DNA of 64,000 nt, taken from positions 1-64,000 of the forward strand of contig JADJHZ010000009.1 of assembly GCA_016707205.1 (NCBI GenBank), read 5' to 3'. The notes below the pieces were generated by a model. It was not told the DNA's origin and ran no database searches. It saw nothing but the letters and a program-made list of their open reading frames with translations. How positions within the stretch are numbered: position 1 is the stretch's first letter; every line of letters starts with the position of its first letter. Both the position numbers and the translations under genes were made by a program. This DNA comes from Haliscomenobacter sp. (GTDB lineage Bacteria; Bacteroidota; Bacteroidia; Chitinophagales; Saprospiraceae). Shown here piece after piece: positions 25,731-33,491 of the stretch.

Positions 25731-26789
25731 ATGTTTAAAACAAAAAAAGTGTTTCTTCTGCTGTATGCAATAATATGGGTACTTGTTTTGTTATCGCCCT
25801 ATTTTAGATATATGCAGGATATCAGTCCGAATGGCTGGAACAGAATGATCGGCGACTTGACTAATCTTTTCTTGCTCCTGCTTCTTTTTCTGATCAATTT
25901 ATTTGTGCTTGTACCACGATTACTCTTTAATGACAAAAGATCTCAATACTTTTTAATCGTTACTACTATGATATTGGCTGTAGCTGTTATCAGTTTAATC
26001 ATACATCCCGTAGGACCACCTCAGCCCCCTGGAATGGGAATTACTCCGTCGGAAATTCAGTCAGACAAAACCTATAACCTTCTGCCCTTTCTGGGAACAA
26101 TTCTGAACAATCTGATTACAGCTTTACTTATTATTGGTAGCAGCACCGCTCTTGAACTCGAATACAAATGGCGGAGCGAACAAAAATTGCGAAAAGATGC
26201 CGAGAAAGAACAACTCAAAACCAACCTCGCTTTACTAAGACACCAGGTAAGTCCTCACTTTTTCATGAATACCCTCAATAACATTCATACCCTTGTTGAA
26301 ATTGATTCGGGAAAGGCTCAGGTTGCCATCGAACGCTTGTCAACACTGATGAGATATTTACTCTATGATTCGGCTCAAATCACCATTGAACTGAAAAAGG
26401 AGATTGATTTTGTCAACAGCTTTGTTTCGTTGATGCAACTCAGGCATTCGGATGAGGTCAAAGTTAAGATATGGATTCCTGATCAGATTCCGGATATTAA
26501 AATTCCACCCATGTTGTTTATTTCATTGCTCGAAAATGCATTTAAACATGGTGTGAGTTATCCGTTGAAATCTTATATTTATCTTGAAATACAAATTCAT
26601 GAAAATACACTGAGCTGTAATATTAAAAACAGCAAACACAAAACCGTCAAAAATCAATTTGACGAATATTCAGGCATTGGGCTGCAGAACATTAAAAAAA
26701 GCCTGAATTTATTGTACGAACAGGATTACAAGCTGGATATATCCGACAAAGAAAATGAGTTTGAAGTTAACCTCATAATTCCGTTATGA
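25731..26789 (+). CDS. LytS/YehU-type sensor histidine kinase
   Basis: 352 aa. Four membrane segments in residues 8-155 with a short external Pro-rich loop (HPVGPPQPPGMGITPSE) between two of them. Cytoplasmic part starts with a coiled coil (WRSEQKLRKDAEKEQLKTNL), then the His_kinase block LRHQVSPHFFMNTLNNIHTL with the phospho-accepting His, and an HATPase region with PPMLFISLLENAFKHG (N box) and GIGLQNIKKSL (G box). It phosphorylates the LytTR regulator encoded next, whose ATG overlaps its stop by 4 bp. The signal sensed is unknown; its place after the surface genes suggests it monitors the envelope or that polysaccharide. Confidence 0.9.
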   Translation: MFKTKKVFLLLYAIIWVLVLLSPYFRYMQDISPNGWNRMIGDLTNLFLLLLLFLINLFVLVPRLLFNDKRSQYFLIVTTMILAVAVISLIIHPVGPPQPPGMGITPSEIQSDKTYNLLPFLGTILNNLITALLIIGSSTALELEYKWRSEQKLRKDAEKEQLKTNLALLRHQVSPHFFMNTLNNIHTLVEIDSGKAQVAIERLSTLMRYLLYDSAQITIELKKEIDFVNSFVSLMQLRHSDEVKVKIWIPDQIPDIKIPPMLFISLLENAFKHGVSYPLKSYIYLEIQIHENTLSCNIKNSKHKTVKNQFDEYSGIGLQNIKKSLNLLYEQDYKLDISDKENEFEVNLIIPL

Positions 26790-27493
26790 ATATAAGATGC
26801 ATAGCTATTGATGATGAACCGTTGGCCGTAAAAAAGATAGCGGGATATATTCAGAAAGTTCCTTTTCTGGAACTGGTCGCTGAATGCAGAAGTGCCTCAG
26901 AGGCAATGAGCATCATTGACAAGAACGATGTTCAGCTCCTGTTTATCGACATCAATATGCCTGATATCAGCGGCATGGAATTTGTAAAATCGCTGACAAA
27001 CAAACCTTATATTGTTTTCACAACGGCCTACAGTGAATATGCTGTAGAAGGTTTTCAGGTTGATGCAATAGATTATTTGTTAAAACCAATCACCTTCAGC
27101 AATTTCCTGAAAGCGGCCAATAAGGTGAAAAATCTGATTGAACTAAGCACAAATAATCAGAAGGAAAGTGTCAATCATCTGTTTGTAAAATCAGAATACA
27201 AGCTTATCCGCATCGAACTGGACGACATCAAATACATTGAAAGTCAGCACGAGTATATTAAGATTCATTTGGTCAACAGTATTCCTGTGTTGACCCAGTT
27301 GAGTTTGAAGAGTATTGAAGAACAACTGCCATCCGACAGGTTTATGCGTGTTCACAGATCCTATATTGTGAATCTTGCTAAGGTTTCAGTGATAGAGCGG
27401 AACCGGATAGTTTTCGACGGTAAGATTTATATACCCGTCAGTGAGCAATACAAAGAAAAATTTCAGGAGTATATTGATGGTAATTTCATTTAA
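26786..27493 (+). CDS. LytTR-family response regulator
   Basis: 235 aa. Receiver domain (1-120): acidic pair IAIDDEPLAV, phospho-acceptor Asp in LLFIDINMPDISGMEF (about residue 55), Thr-Ala in FTTAYSEYAV and the conserved Lys in DYLLKPI. LytTR DNA-binding domain (about 130-232) with LFVKSEYKLIRIELDDIKYI, ESQHEYIKI and FMRVHRSYIVNLAKV. LytTR proteins bind pairs of short direct repeats upstream of surface or export genes. Overlaps the kinase gene by 4 bp. Likely controls the upstream surface operon (inference). Confidence 0.92.
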   Translation: MNIRCIAIDDEPLAVKKIAGYIQKVPFLELVAECRSASEAMSIIDKNDVQLLFIDINMPDISGMEFVKSLTNKPYIVFTTAYSEYAVEGFQVDAIDYLLKPITFSNFLKAANKVKNLIELSTNNQKESVNHLFVKSEYKLIRIELDDIKYIESQHEYIKIHLVNSIPVLTQLSLKSIEEQLPSDRFMRVHRSYIVNLAKVSVIERNRIVFDGKIYIPVSEQYKEKFQEYIDGNFI

Positions 27494-27615
27494 AGATAAA
27501 ATAAGCCCTTGCTTCGAAGTCATACACATTGGTAAGTCGCTCAAAAAGCCAACACACACAGACAGAAACGACATAGCAAATTGAAAGGAAAAATGAATGA
27601 AATGAATGAACACCA

Positions 27616-27753
27616 GGCGGCAACACGCGGTATAGTTAATTGCCAGAGCAGTGCGTATTCCAGCAGTACATCTCGTATCAAAAGTAGTTGTAACTTGACA
27701 GGAAAGTGCCTCGAAATCGGCAACTAACTATACCGCCAACCATTGGGCGCAAC
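27616..27753. repeat. attC-like palindromic element, copy 1 (upstream of the acetyltransferase)
   Basis: Arms CGGTATAGTTAATTGCC (27628-27644) and GGCAACTAACTATACCG (27719-27735) match at 16 of 17 positions. The 74-bp centre contains GTAACTTGACAGGAAAGT (27690-27707), which recurs nearly unchanged in copy 2 at the other end of the gene. Just outside are GGCGGCAAC on the left and CATTGGGCGC on the right. Size, imperfect pairing and position between gene units resemble integron attC sites, but no integrase gene is in the window and the canonical core triplets are not clear. Confidence 0.5.
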
Positions 27754-27773
27754 CATAAAAGACAGCGACATCA

Positions 27774-28724
27774 ATGAAAATTAGAGAATTTACACTTGAA
27801 GATTTGAATATTATGGGAGTGTGGTTAGTACAAGACTACATTCAAAAATTTTGGGGCGGCCCGCAAGATTATTGGATTAAAGAAATATCTGAAAATATAA
27901 GTGCTGATTGGGTTAAATATTTCATTGTAGAATGTGACACGCCAATCGGTTTTCTTCAGTATTATGAAACAGATAAGGCTCCAAAAGGAGAATGGTCGGA
28001 TGAACCAATCGGAACTGTCGGAATTGATTATCTCATAGGAGATATTGAATATTTAGGGAAAGGATATGGTTCAAAAATCGTTCGTTTATTGGTTGGCTTC
28101 ATCAAATCAAAAAACGAGTATGATTACATTGTAGCTGACCCAATTGTAGAGAATGTATCATCCATAAAAGTGCTTGAAAATAATGGTTTTAAACAAAATG
28201 CTAATGGATTTTTTTGTTTGGATTTGACCAACACAGGAATAAAGATTTATAGAGCTACCAAACAAGATGTTGGTATGATAACTCAGTTATTTCGAGATAC
28301 TATCCAAAACGTGAACTCAAAAGATTATCCAGCAGACGAAATAGATGACTGGTCATCATGGTGGACTGACCATGATAAATGGCAGGAAAGAATTGAAGAA
28401 CAATATTTTATTAAAGCAATGATTGATGACAAAACAGTTGGATTTGGTTCATTAGCAACTGATGGATATCTCGATTTTATGTTTACTCACAAAGACTACC
28501 AAAGACAAGGAGTTGCTGCTAAATTGATAAGTAAGATTGAAAAAAAAGCAAAAGAACAAGCTAATGATTTGATATATTCGGATGTAAGCATTACTGCAAA
28601 AGGATTTTTTGAAAGGCATGGATATTTTGTTGAAAAACAGCAATTCAAAAAGTCAAGAAACAAAGATTTAATTAATTTTAGGATGACAAAAATAATAAAT
28701 GGCAGCGCCCAACATCGTGTATAA
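27774..28724 (+). CDS. Double-GNAT acetyltransferase: AAC(6')-like domain plus second N-acetyltransferase domain
   Basis: 316 aa, cytoplasmic. N-terminal domain (about 1-155) resembles aminoglycoside 6'-N-acetyltransferases: WGGPQDYWIKEI, GTVGIDYLIGDIEYLGKGYG (acetyl-CoA loop) and VADPIVENVSSIKVLENNGF. The C-terminal domain (about 162-310) is a second GNAT of the YafP-like kind: FRDTIQNVNSKDYPADEIDD, then FMFTHKDYQRQGVAAKLISK (Q-R-Q-G-V-A acetyl-CoA motif). Both loops look intact. The gene is alone between two attC-like palindromes and its last codons (SAQHRV) run into the downstream one, as in gene cassettes. AT-rich. Real substrate unknown; antibiotic inactivation is only suggested by family. 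Confidence 0.88.
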   Translation: MKIREFTLEDLNIMGVWLVQDYIQKFWGGPQDYWIKEISENISADWVKYFIVECDTPIGFLQYYETDKAPKGEWSDEPIGTVGIDYLIGDIEYLGKGYGSKIVRLLVGFIKSKNEYDYIVADPIVENVSSIKVLENNGFKQNANGFFCLDLTNTGIKIYRATKQDVGMITQLFRDTIQNVNSKDYPADEIDDWSSWWTDHDKWQERIEEQYFIKAMIDDKTVGFGSLATDGYLDFMFTHKDYQRQGVAAKLISKIEKKAKEQANDLIYSDVSITAKGFFERHGYFVEKQQFKKSRNKDLINFRMTKIINGSAQHRV

Positions 28725-28840
28725 AACATTGGGGTTTAAGTAGTTATTTGAACATTCTGCCCCGCATCAAGTTCGGTGTAACTCGACAGGAAAGTAGCCC
28801 GCAATCCCCAACGTTTCATACACGCAAACGCCGTTCGTAA
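28704..28840. repeat. attC-like palindromic element, copy 2 (downstream of the acetyltransferase)
   Basis: Starts with GCGCCCAAC, then arm GTGTATAAAACATTGGGG (28717-28734) pairs with CCCCAACGTTTCATACAC (28806-28823) at 16 of 18 positions. The centre holds TGTAACTCGACAGGAAAGT (28778-28796), 18 of 19 identical to copy 1. The stop codon of the acetyltransferase is inside the left arm. GCCCAAC fits the published R'' core pattern RYYYAAC of attC sites; the matching R' end is not obvious. Confidence 0.5.
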
Positions 28841-28856
28841 CAATCATCAAACCAGA

Positions 28857-29107
28857 ATGCAAAAAATACGAAAAAAATCATCTAAAGAACAATCGCAGAA
28901 ACGCTGCTGGTTTCCATCGTTGGAATTGGGGGGTTAGTCACTTTAATCTTCTATCCCCAATCTTTGTTTGCAAATAAGTTTGAACACAATCAATTTACAG
29001 TCTATTACGAAGTGCGGAAAATTTTTCGCTCTCAAACTTTTGTCGATGTTTCAAACTATGCGGGCATATCAACGACGAATTGTAGATTTTTTTTGCGTCA
29101 AGTATAG
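28857..29107 (+). CDS. Possible small cassette protein with one membrane segment, frame broken
   Basis: After copy 2 of the palindrome an ATG at 28857 starts MQKIRKKSSKE. If one A is restored near 28893-28896 the frame continues as TIAETLLVSIVGIGGLVTLI, FYPQSLFANKFEHNQFTVYY and ends at TAG 29105-29107, about 83 aa with a single hydrophobic segment. Same strand and position as the next unit in a cassette row would have. AT-rich. Without the repair neither frame is convincing, so this is tentative. No family recognised. Confidence 0.35.
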
Positions 29108-29310
29108 CAGCTCCCTTGTTTCGGATAAATCCGGCTACAGAAAAAGGGGGACTGTTCGAAAAAAAACAACGCTTATGGAAAGCAAATCAAACGGATAAAA
29201 AAATAACTAATGTGTTGGTTTTCCCTTAACTTGCGCACCAGCAGAACTGCCCGGCCTGAAGGAGGCATGCAGCTGCCATAGAAAAAGGAACACCAAACTC
29301 ATTACTAACC

Positions 29311-30636
29311 ATGGAACGCATCATTGAACAAATCCTTCAAGAGAGCCCGGAATCGCGCAAAGCGTTTATTATCCAGTCGTTTACCGACAACTACCAGCAC
29401 CTGATCGCCGGCGACCCGTCGGCCTGGCGGAAAATTCCGGAAAATGGCGGAATCGCCTTTCGCTTTTACCGGGGCTCGGCGGCGTTATTCTACGCCGACG
29501 TCAGCCGCGACGCCGACCCCTTTCTCAACGACCACACCAGCCGCGTCTGGATTCAGGGAGACCTCCATGCGGAGAACTTCGGCACCTACATGAACAGCGC
29601 CGGAGCGCTGGTCTTTGACGTCAACGACTTCGACGAAGCTACCGTCGCTCCCTTCACCTGGGATATCAAGCGCTTTTGCGCCAGCCTGGCCCTGATCGGG
29701 TACCAAAAAGCGCTTTCAGACCTGGAAATCCGCGATATCGTCACCCTCGCCGCGCAAAGCTACGCCCGCCAGGTGGCCCGCTTTGCCGCTTCCAGCGACC
29801 GCAACTTCGTTCTCACCATCGCCAATGCGGAAGGCGCCGTCCTCGAAGTGCTGCGCAACGGCCGGCAACGGACGCGGGTGGGCCTGCTGGATTACGAAAC
29901 GGATATCGTCGACGGCGACCGCCAATTCAAGAACAACTACAACTTCATCCAGCTCACCGACGCCGAGAAAATGAACGTCCAGGCCGCCCTGGAAGCGTAT
30001 TTCGAAACCATCCCCAAACGCAAACGGCGGAGCCAAATGACCTATCACGTCAAAGACATCGCCCGGCGCAAAGGACTCGGTATCGGCTCGGCAGGCCTGC
30101 TGATCATCAGCGTCCTCCTGGAAGGGGACACCGAAGCCCTCGAAAACGACATCCTCATCTCCATGAAAGTCGCCCTGCCTTCGGCAGCCGCCAAATACGT
30201 GAACGACCCGAAAGTAACCGGCTATTTCGTCCATGAAGGACACCGGACCGCTACTTCCCAGCGCGCCCTGCAAGTCAACGCCGACCCCTTCCTCGGGTAC
30301 ACCACCCTGAACGGAACCGGCATGTTCGTAACGGAAATCTCCCCGTACACCGCTGATCTGGAATGGGACGACATCAACGACATGGACGACATCCTGCAGG
30401 TCGTGGAAAGCCTGGGCCGCTGCGTCGCCAAAATCCATTGCGTATCGGACGAAGATAGCGACCAAACGCTGATCGATTATTCCACCGAAGACGCCATCTT
30501 CAACGTCCTGGACGGGCGCGAGTCGGAGTTTGTGGAGTATATCGTCCGGTTTAGCGAGGACTACGCCGCCTGCGTACGCAACGACCACCGCTTGTTTGTA
30601 GACGCCTTCCGCAATAAGGAAATTCCCGGGATCTAA
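29311..30636 (+). CDS. DUF2252 family protein (kinase-like fold)
   Basis: 441 aa, cytoplasmic. Diagnostic blocks: AFRFYRGSAALFYADVSRD, VWIQGDLHAENFGTYMNSAG (resembling the HxDxxxxN catalytic loop of aminoglycoside phosphotransferase-like kinases), LVFDVNDFDEATVAPFTWDI (metal-binding D) and VKDIARRKGLGIGSAGLLII. The reaction catalysed by this family is not established, to my knowledge. GC-rich codon use returns here, marking the right end of the AT-rich island. ATG 29311 was chosen because the frame starts MERIIEQIL with the usual helical opening. No operon partner is evident. Confidence 0.88.
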   Translation: MERIIEQILQESPESRKAFIIQSFTDNYQHLIAGDPSAWRKIPENGGIAFRFYRGSAALFYADVSRDADPFLNDHTSRVWIQGDLHAENFGTYMNSAGALVFDVNDFDEATVAPFTWDIKRFCASLALIGYQKALSDLEIRDIVTLAAQSYARQVARFAASSDRNFVLTIANAEGAVLEVLRNGRQRTRVGLLDYETDIVDGDRQFKNNYNFIQLTDAEKMNVQAALEAYFETIPKRKRRSQMTYHVKDIARRKGLGIGSAGLLIISVLLEGDTEALENDILISMKVALPSAAAKYVNDPKVTGYFVHEGHRTATSQRALQVNADPFLGYTTLNGTGMFVTEISPYTADLEWDDINDMDDILQVVESLGRCVAKIHCVSDEDSDQTLIDYSTEDAIFNVLDGRESEFVEYIVRFSEDYAACVRNDHRLFVDAFRNKEIPGI

Positions 30637-30723
30637 GCCAGGGGCTAAGGGCATGAAGATGTATTTTTAAGGACCGACTAAATTTAGACCCGCACTTTTC
30701 ACCTTCGCACACCTACTCACAAC

Positions 30724-31329
30724 ATGAAAAAATACCTCCTTGCCCTCCCCCACCTGCTGATGGCATTTTTCAGCATCCCCCTTAACGCCCAGACCTCCGA
30801 TGCCCCGCCAGAGGAGTTTTCCACTTTCTCCGTTTGGTCGCAGCGCATGGATATGAGCCAGTTTAAGGGAAAAAAATACCGCCTGAGCGTCGCCATTATG
30901 GCAGAGCCGGGCAGTGCAACCTCTTTTGCCGTGGCATTTATTCGCAACGAGCCACCGAAAGGAGGCAAACTGGCTTGGACTTACATGGACAACATGGCCG
31001 ACCGCCCCGTCCGCAACAAAACATGGAAAACTTACACCCTCCAGTATGTGATAGACAAAAAAGCGCCGTGGATCGCTTTTGGAATGCTGGGTTTTGGCAA
31101 AGGCATCTACTACTTTGACGATATGCGCCTCGAAGTGGAAACCAGCACCGGCCAGTGGACGGCGATACCCATACCCAACGGGGATTTTGAGCGGGAAACC
31201 ATTGCCCCGTGGGAGCAGACCTCAAAGGGCGCGCCTTTGAAAGTCATCGGCGCCACGGCTGAAACGGACAGCCAAAAACCATTCGAGGGAAAACAGTGCT
31301 TTAAGATCAAAAACGTGTTCCTCAATTAA
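30724..31329 (+). CDS. Secreted protein of unknown function, 201 residues
   Basis: Signal peptide MKKYLLALPHLLMAFFSIPLNA then QTSDAP. The mature part looks like a beta-sandwich: FKGKKYRLSVAIMAEPGSAT, then KTWKTYTLQYVIDKKAPWIAF, GIYYFDDMRLEVETSTGQW and IPNGDFERETIAPWEQTSKG. The YFDDMRLEV and NGDFE blocks are like those of carbohydrate-binding-type jelly rolls often seen in Bacteroidota secreted proteins. No catalytic motif is visible. It stands alone, 90 bp after the DUF2252 gene. Periplasmic or extracellular; ligand unknown. Confidence 0.7.
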   Translation: MKKYLLALPHLLMAFFSIPLNAQTSDAPPEEFSTFSVWSQRMDMSQFKGKKYRLSVAIMAEPGSATSFAVAFIRNEPPKGGKLAWTYMDNMADRPVRNKTWKTYTLQYVIDKKAPWIAFGMLGFGKGIYYFDDMRLEVETSTGQWTAIPIPNGDFERETIAPWEQTSKGAPLKVIGATAETDSQKPFEGKQCFKIKNVFLN

Positions 31330-31720
31330 AAAGGAACGAACCGGACGTCGCGCGGGAAAAACGTAAAAGATCGGATTAGGGCATTCGCCCCGAAAGGTTA
31401 GCGCTTTGGTCAAGCAAAATGCAACTAAAGGCGACTGAAATCTGTTTAAACAAGTATACGCACACTAGTTCGGACAATAAAACACGTCGCGAATCAAGGA
31501 GGGAGAGGCAAACCATAGCGCCCACCGCAGCCCGCTCACCTCTTCCTGCAAAGCCAAACTTGGCCATGACCGGAGCGAAGTGGTTTGGGGAAATACCCAA
31601 GCCATACATCAGAATCTCTACGTTTTAGCGGTTGCTTAGAAAAGACAGAAACAGTTTAATCAAGCCATTGACAACTGAATGGTCAACCTATATCTTTATT
31701 TTAAACAGACAAAATAAGCT
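31330..31720. other. 391-bp gap, no gene recognised; weak promoter for the next gene
   Basis: Frames on both strands here (plus 31419-31628, minus 31376-31609) have no family features, so none is called. TATCTTTA at 31691-31698 is close to TAnnTTTG and lies 23 bp before the ATG of the next gene. Confidence 0.35.
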
Positions 31721-31969
31721 ATGAGAAAGATTAAAATATTTGATTTGAACCTGGCGGATTTAATCCTAAGGTTTTATCTGATGATGGCGGTGGTGGTGGT
31801 GGCAGGCTTTTTTGGCCAGTTCACTATTGCTGCTATTTTGGGCAACATCCTTGCCATTAGTTTTATCCTTGCCGTAAGTTTTAGAAAAACTACTGAAGAG
31901 GCGGTTGCCAAAGGAGAAGGCCATCTTCGTGGTAGGGTATATGATGGAACCGTGAAGGAAGCAGCTTAA
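31721..31969 (+). CDS. Small membrane protein, 82 residues
   Basis: MRKIKIFDLNLADLILRFYL then two hydrophobic stretches (MMAVVVVAGFFGQFTIAAIL and GNILAISFILAVSF) and a charged tail (RKTTEEAVAKGEGHLRGRVY). Two membrane segments are likely. A -7-like box is at 31691-31698. No family recognised; size and layout resemble many small inner-membrane proteins. It is next to a decayed gene on the opposite strand. Confidence 0.6.
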   Translation: MRKIKIFDLNLADLILRFYLMMAVVVVAGFFGQFTIAAILGNILAISFILAVSFRKTTEEAVAKGEGHLRGRVYDGTVKEAA

Positions 31970-32029
31970 CACCGCGGGATTTCGAAGGATTATTTTCAAG
32001 CCGGGTTTGAACATAAGCATGCATCGGGG

Positions 32030-32262
32030 ACTGAGGTATAGTTTTCCATCCGAAGTAAAACTGCCACCGGAAATGCTTTCCGGCTTTAATCGTTGCACCA
32101 CATCTTTGGGCAGCACCCAGCCGCCTTTTTGCCGAAACTCCGAATCCATGCGCACCAGCGCGGAATAATTGACGCCCTTGTCGCGCTCCTGGGCGTAATT
32201 TTCGTATAGCTTATGGTTAGGACAATCAGTTAACGTGGAAGTGCCCGCGAGTTTAAAGCCGC
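32030..32262 (-). pseudogene. Fragment of a decayed secreted or propeller-type protein
   Basis: The minus strand reads without a stop as RGGFKLAGTSTLTDCPNHKL, YENYAQERDKGVNYSALVRM, DSEFRQKGGWVLPKDVVQRL and KPESISGGSFTSDGKLYLS, which has the look of real protein (SISGGSFTSDGKLYLS is like phytase-type or SMP-30-like propellers). It has no start codon of its own: the left side passes into unrelated sequence and the right side ends next to the oxyR stop. Probably the middle of a gene lost by rearrangement. Identity of the parent family is uncertain. Confidence 0.4.
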
Positions 32263-32265
32263 CCC

Positions 32266-33201
32266 TTATATACCCACCACCGCCTTGCGCTCTGTCTGTT
32301 GCATGGATTCCGGCACATGGGCCAGAATTTCCGCTTTCAGCGCTGCCGTCAGTTTCTCTTTGACGACATGCCGGAACGTCACCAAACCGATCTCCCGGAC
32401 CGGAACCGGTTCCTTAAAATACTTGATATGAGACAGGTGTTCCTGTGAAATAGCTTTGAGCGCCAAAGCGGGAAGAATTGTAATGCCCTTATGGCTTTGT
32501 ACGATGTTCTTCAGGGTTTCCAGACTTCCGGCCGCAAAATCGAGGTGGTGAGACTCCCGCTCCTTCTGCTTGAGCTCGCATAAATTGATCACCTGGGAAG
32601 TCAGGCAGTGCCCTTCTTCCAAAAGCCAGAGGCGGTTTACGTCGATGTCCCCGGCCAGAAGGAATTTTTTGTCGGACCGGTAGGTTTCCGAAAAATCGTA
32701 TACGACAAAATCCTCGTAAAACAGGGGTTGCTCGTGTATGCCCTTCACGTGAAGCGGCGTAGCCAGCAAGCCAACGTCCAGTTCGTGCTGCTTCAGGCGC
32801 CGGACGATCTCCTCGGTTGTCAGTTCGCTGATCTTGACCCGCACGTCGGGATATTTATTCAGGAACGCGTTCAAAAACAACGGCAACAGGTAAGGCGCAA
32901 GCGTTGGAATAATGCCGATCTTCAGGTCTCCGCGAAGACCGCCCTGCTCTTCCTGTACAATGGCCTGCAGCCGCCGGCTTTCCTCCAGCACGACCTTGGC
33001 CTGCGCAATGAGCTTCTGCCCGATCGAGGTGGGCATGACCGGTTTCTTGCTCCGGTCGAAGATCTTAACGCCCCACTCTTCTTCCAGTTTTTTGATCATC
33101 ATACTTAAAGTGGCCTGCGTGACAAAACACTTCTCCGCCGCGGTGACGAAATGCCGGTGCGTATCCACCGCGACCAGGTATTCGAGTTGCTGGATGGTCA
33201 T
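32266..33201 (-). CDS. oxyR: OxyR, hydrogen peroxide-sensing LysR-type regulator
   Basis: 311 aa. N-terminal winged helix-turn-helix (MTIQQLEYLVAVDTHRHFVT, CFVTQATLSMMIKKLEEEWG) and a LysR substrate-binding domain from about residue 90. The redox pair is present: LLEEGHCLTSQVINLC, equivalent to Cys199 and Cys208 of the E. coli protein, followed by the typical AGSLETLKNIVQSHKGITIL and PALAL. Oxidation by peroxide changes DNA binding and switches on catalase and peroxiredoxin genes. A TATCTTTG box precedes it. It diverges from a candidate repeat-bearing transcript. Confidence 0.93.
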   Translation of the reverse strand: MTIQQLEYLVAVDTHRHFVTAAEKCFVTQATLSMMIKKLEEEWGVKIFDRSKKPVMPTSIGQKLIAQAKVVLEESRRLQAIVQEEQGGLRGDLKIGIIPTLAPYLLPLFLNAFLNKYPDVRVKISELTTEEIVRRLKQHELDVGLLATPLHVKGIHEQPLFYEDFVVYDFSETYRSDKKFLLAGDIDVNRLWLLEEGHCLTSQVINLCELKQKERESHHLDFAAGSLETLKNIVQSHKGITILPALALKAISQEHLSHIKYFKEPVPVREIGLVTFRHVVKEKLTAALKAEILAHVPESMQQTERKAVVGI

Positions 33202-33220
33202 GATATAAATTTAATTGAAC

Positions 33221-33228
33221 CAAAGATA
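33221..33228 (-). promoter_or_regulatory. Predicted -7 box (TATCTTTG) for oxyR
   Basis: CAAAGATA on the plus strand, read as TATCTTTG on the minus strand, 20 bp upstream of the oxyR start. No TTTG is seen at the -33 position, so activity may depend on an activator or on OxyR itself. Confidence 0.5.
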
Positions 33229-33239
33229 GAATTTATCGA

Positions 33240-33270
33240 TTTGGTTTATGAGGAAGGGGAAGTATTTTTG
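33240..33270 (+). promoter_or_regulatory. Consensus promoter facing the heptad array
   Basis: TTTG at 33240-33243 and TATTTTTG at 33263-33270 are 19 bp apart, a full match to the Bacteroidota consensus. Predicted start of transcription near 33277, at the first repeats of the array. No coding gene begins until 33492, beyond a terminator. Confidence 0.55.
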
Positions 33271-33361
33271 GGAAGCAGGGAGCAGGGAGCAGGGAGCAGG
33301 AAGCAGGAAGCAGGAAGCAGGGAAGCAGGGAGCAGGGAGCAGGGAGCAGGGAGCAGGGAGG
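33271..33361. repeat. Heptad tandem array (GGGAGCA family, about 12 units)
   Basis: Units GGGAGCA and the variant GGAAGCA repeat with a strict 7-bp period, with one 8-bp step near the middle. The complementary word (GCTCCCT) recurs at about 41.96-42.0 kb and the same word at 0.81-0.84 kb. The purine-rich strand could not form a hairpin by itself. Confidence 0.85.
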
Positions 33362-33440
33362 ACTATCGAAGTCCACTTTGATAGCATTGAATTTTAGTCG
33401 TCTCATATAGCCTTGGCCGCGTTGCGGCCAAGGCTTTTTT
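33277..33440 (+). ncRNA. Candidate small RNA made mostly of heptad repeats
   Basis: A full consensus promoter (33240-33270) precedes the array and a strong intrinsic terminator ends at 33440. The product would be about 165 nt: roughly 85 nt of purine-rich heptads, 48 nt of unique sequence and the terminator hairpin. No open frame is sensible within it. It diverges from oxyR. Existence is inferred from promoter and terminator only. Confidence 0.4.
33409..33440 (+). terminator. Rho-independent terminator upstream of the fucosidase gene
   Basis: AGCCTTGGCCGC (33409-33420), GTT loop, GCGGCCAAGGCT (33424-33435) and a run of T directly after. A perfect 12-bp stem. It lies between two divergent genes, so it must end a transcript that starts in the gap, which supports the small RNA candidate. 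Confidence 0.85.
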
Positions 33441-33491
33441 ATATCTGGCGATTACCGTATTTTCGGCATACCTAACGCCAAAATCAAAGCG

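Noticed and set aside
28968..29198. 76-codon frame in the AT-rich gap
   Set aside because: A different frame (28857-29107 with one base restored) gives a better protein with a membrane segment; this one is probably its shadow.
18130..29250. AT-rich island as a prophage or transposon
   Set aside because: No integrase, transposase, capsid, portal or replication gene is recognised inside or at the edges.
33271..33361. CRISPR array suspected from regular repeats
   Set aside because: Period is 7 bp with no spacers and no cas genes nearby; this is a simple tandem array.
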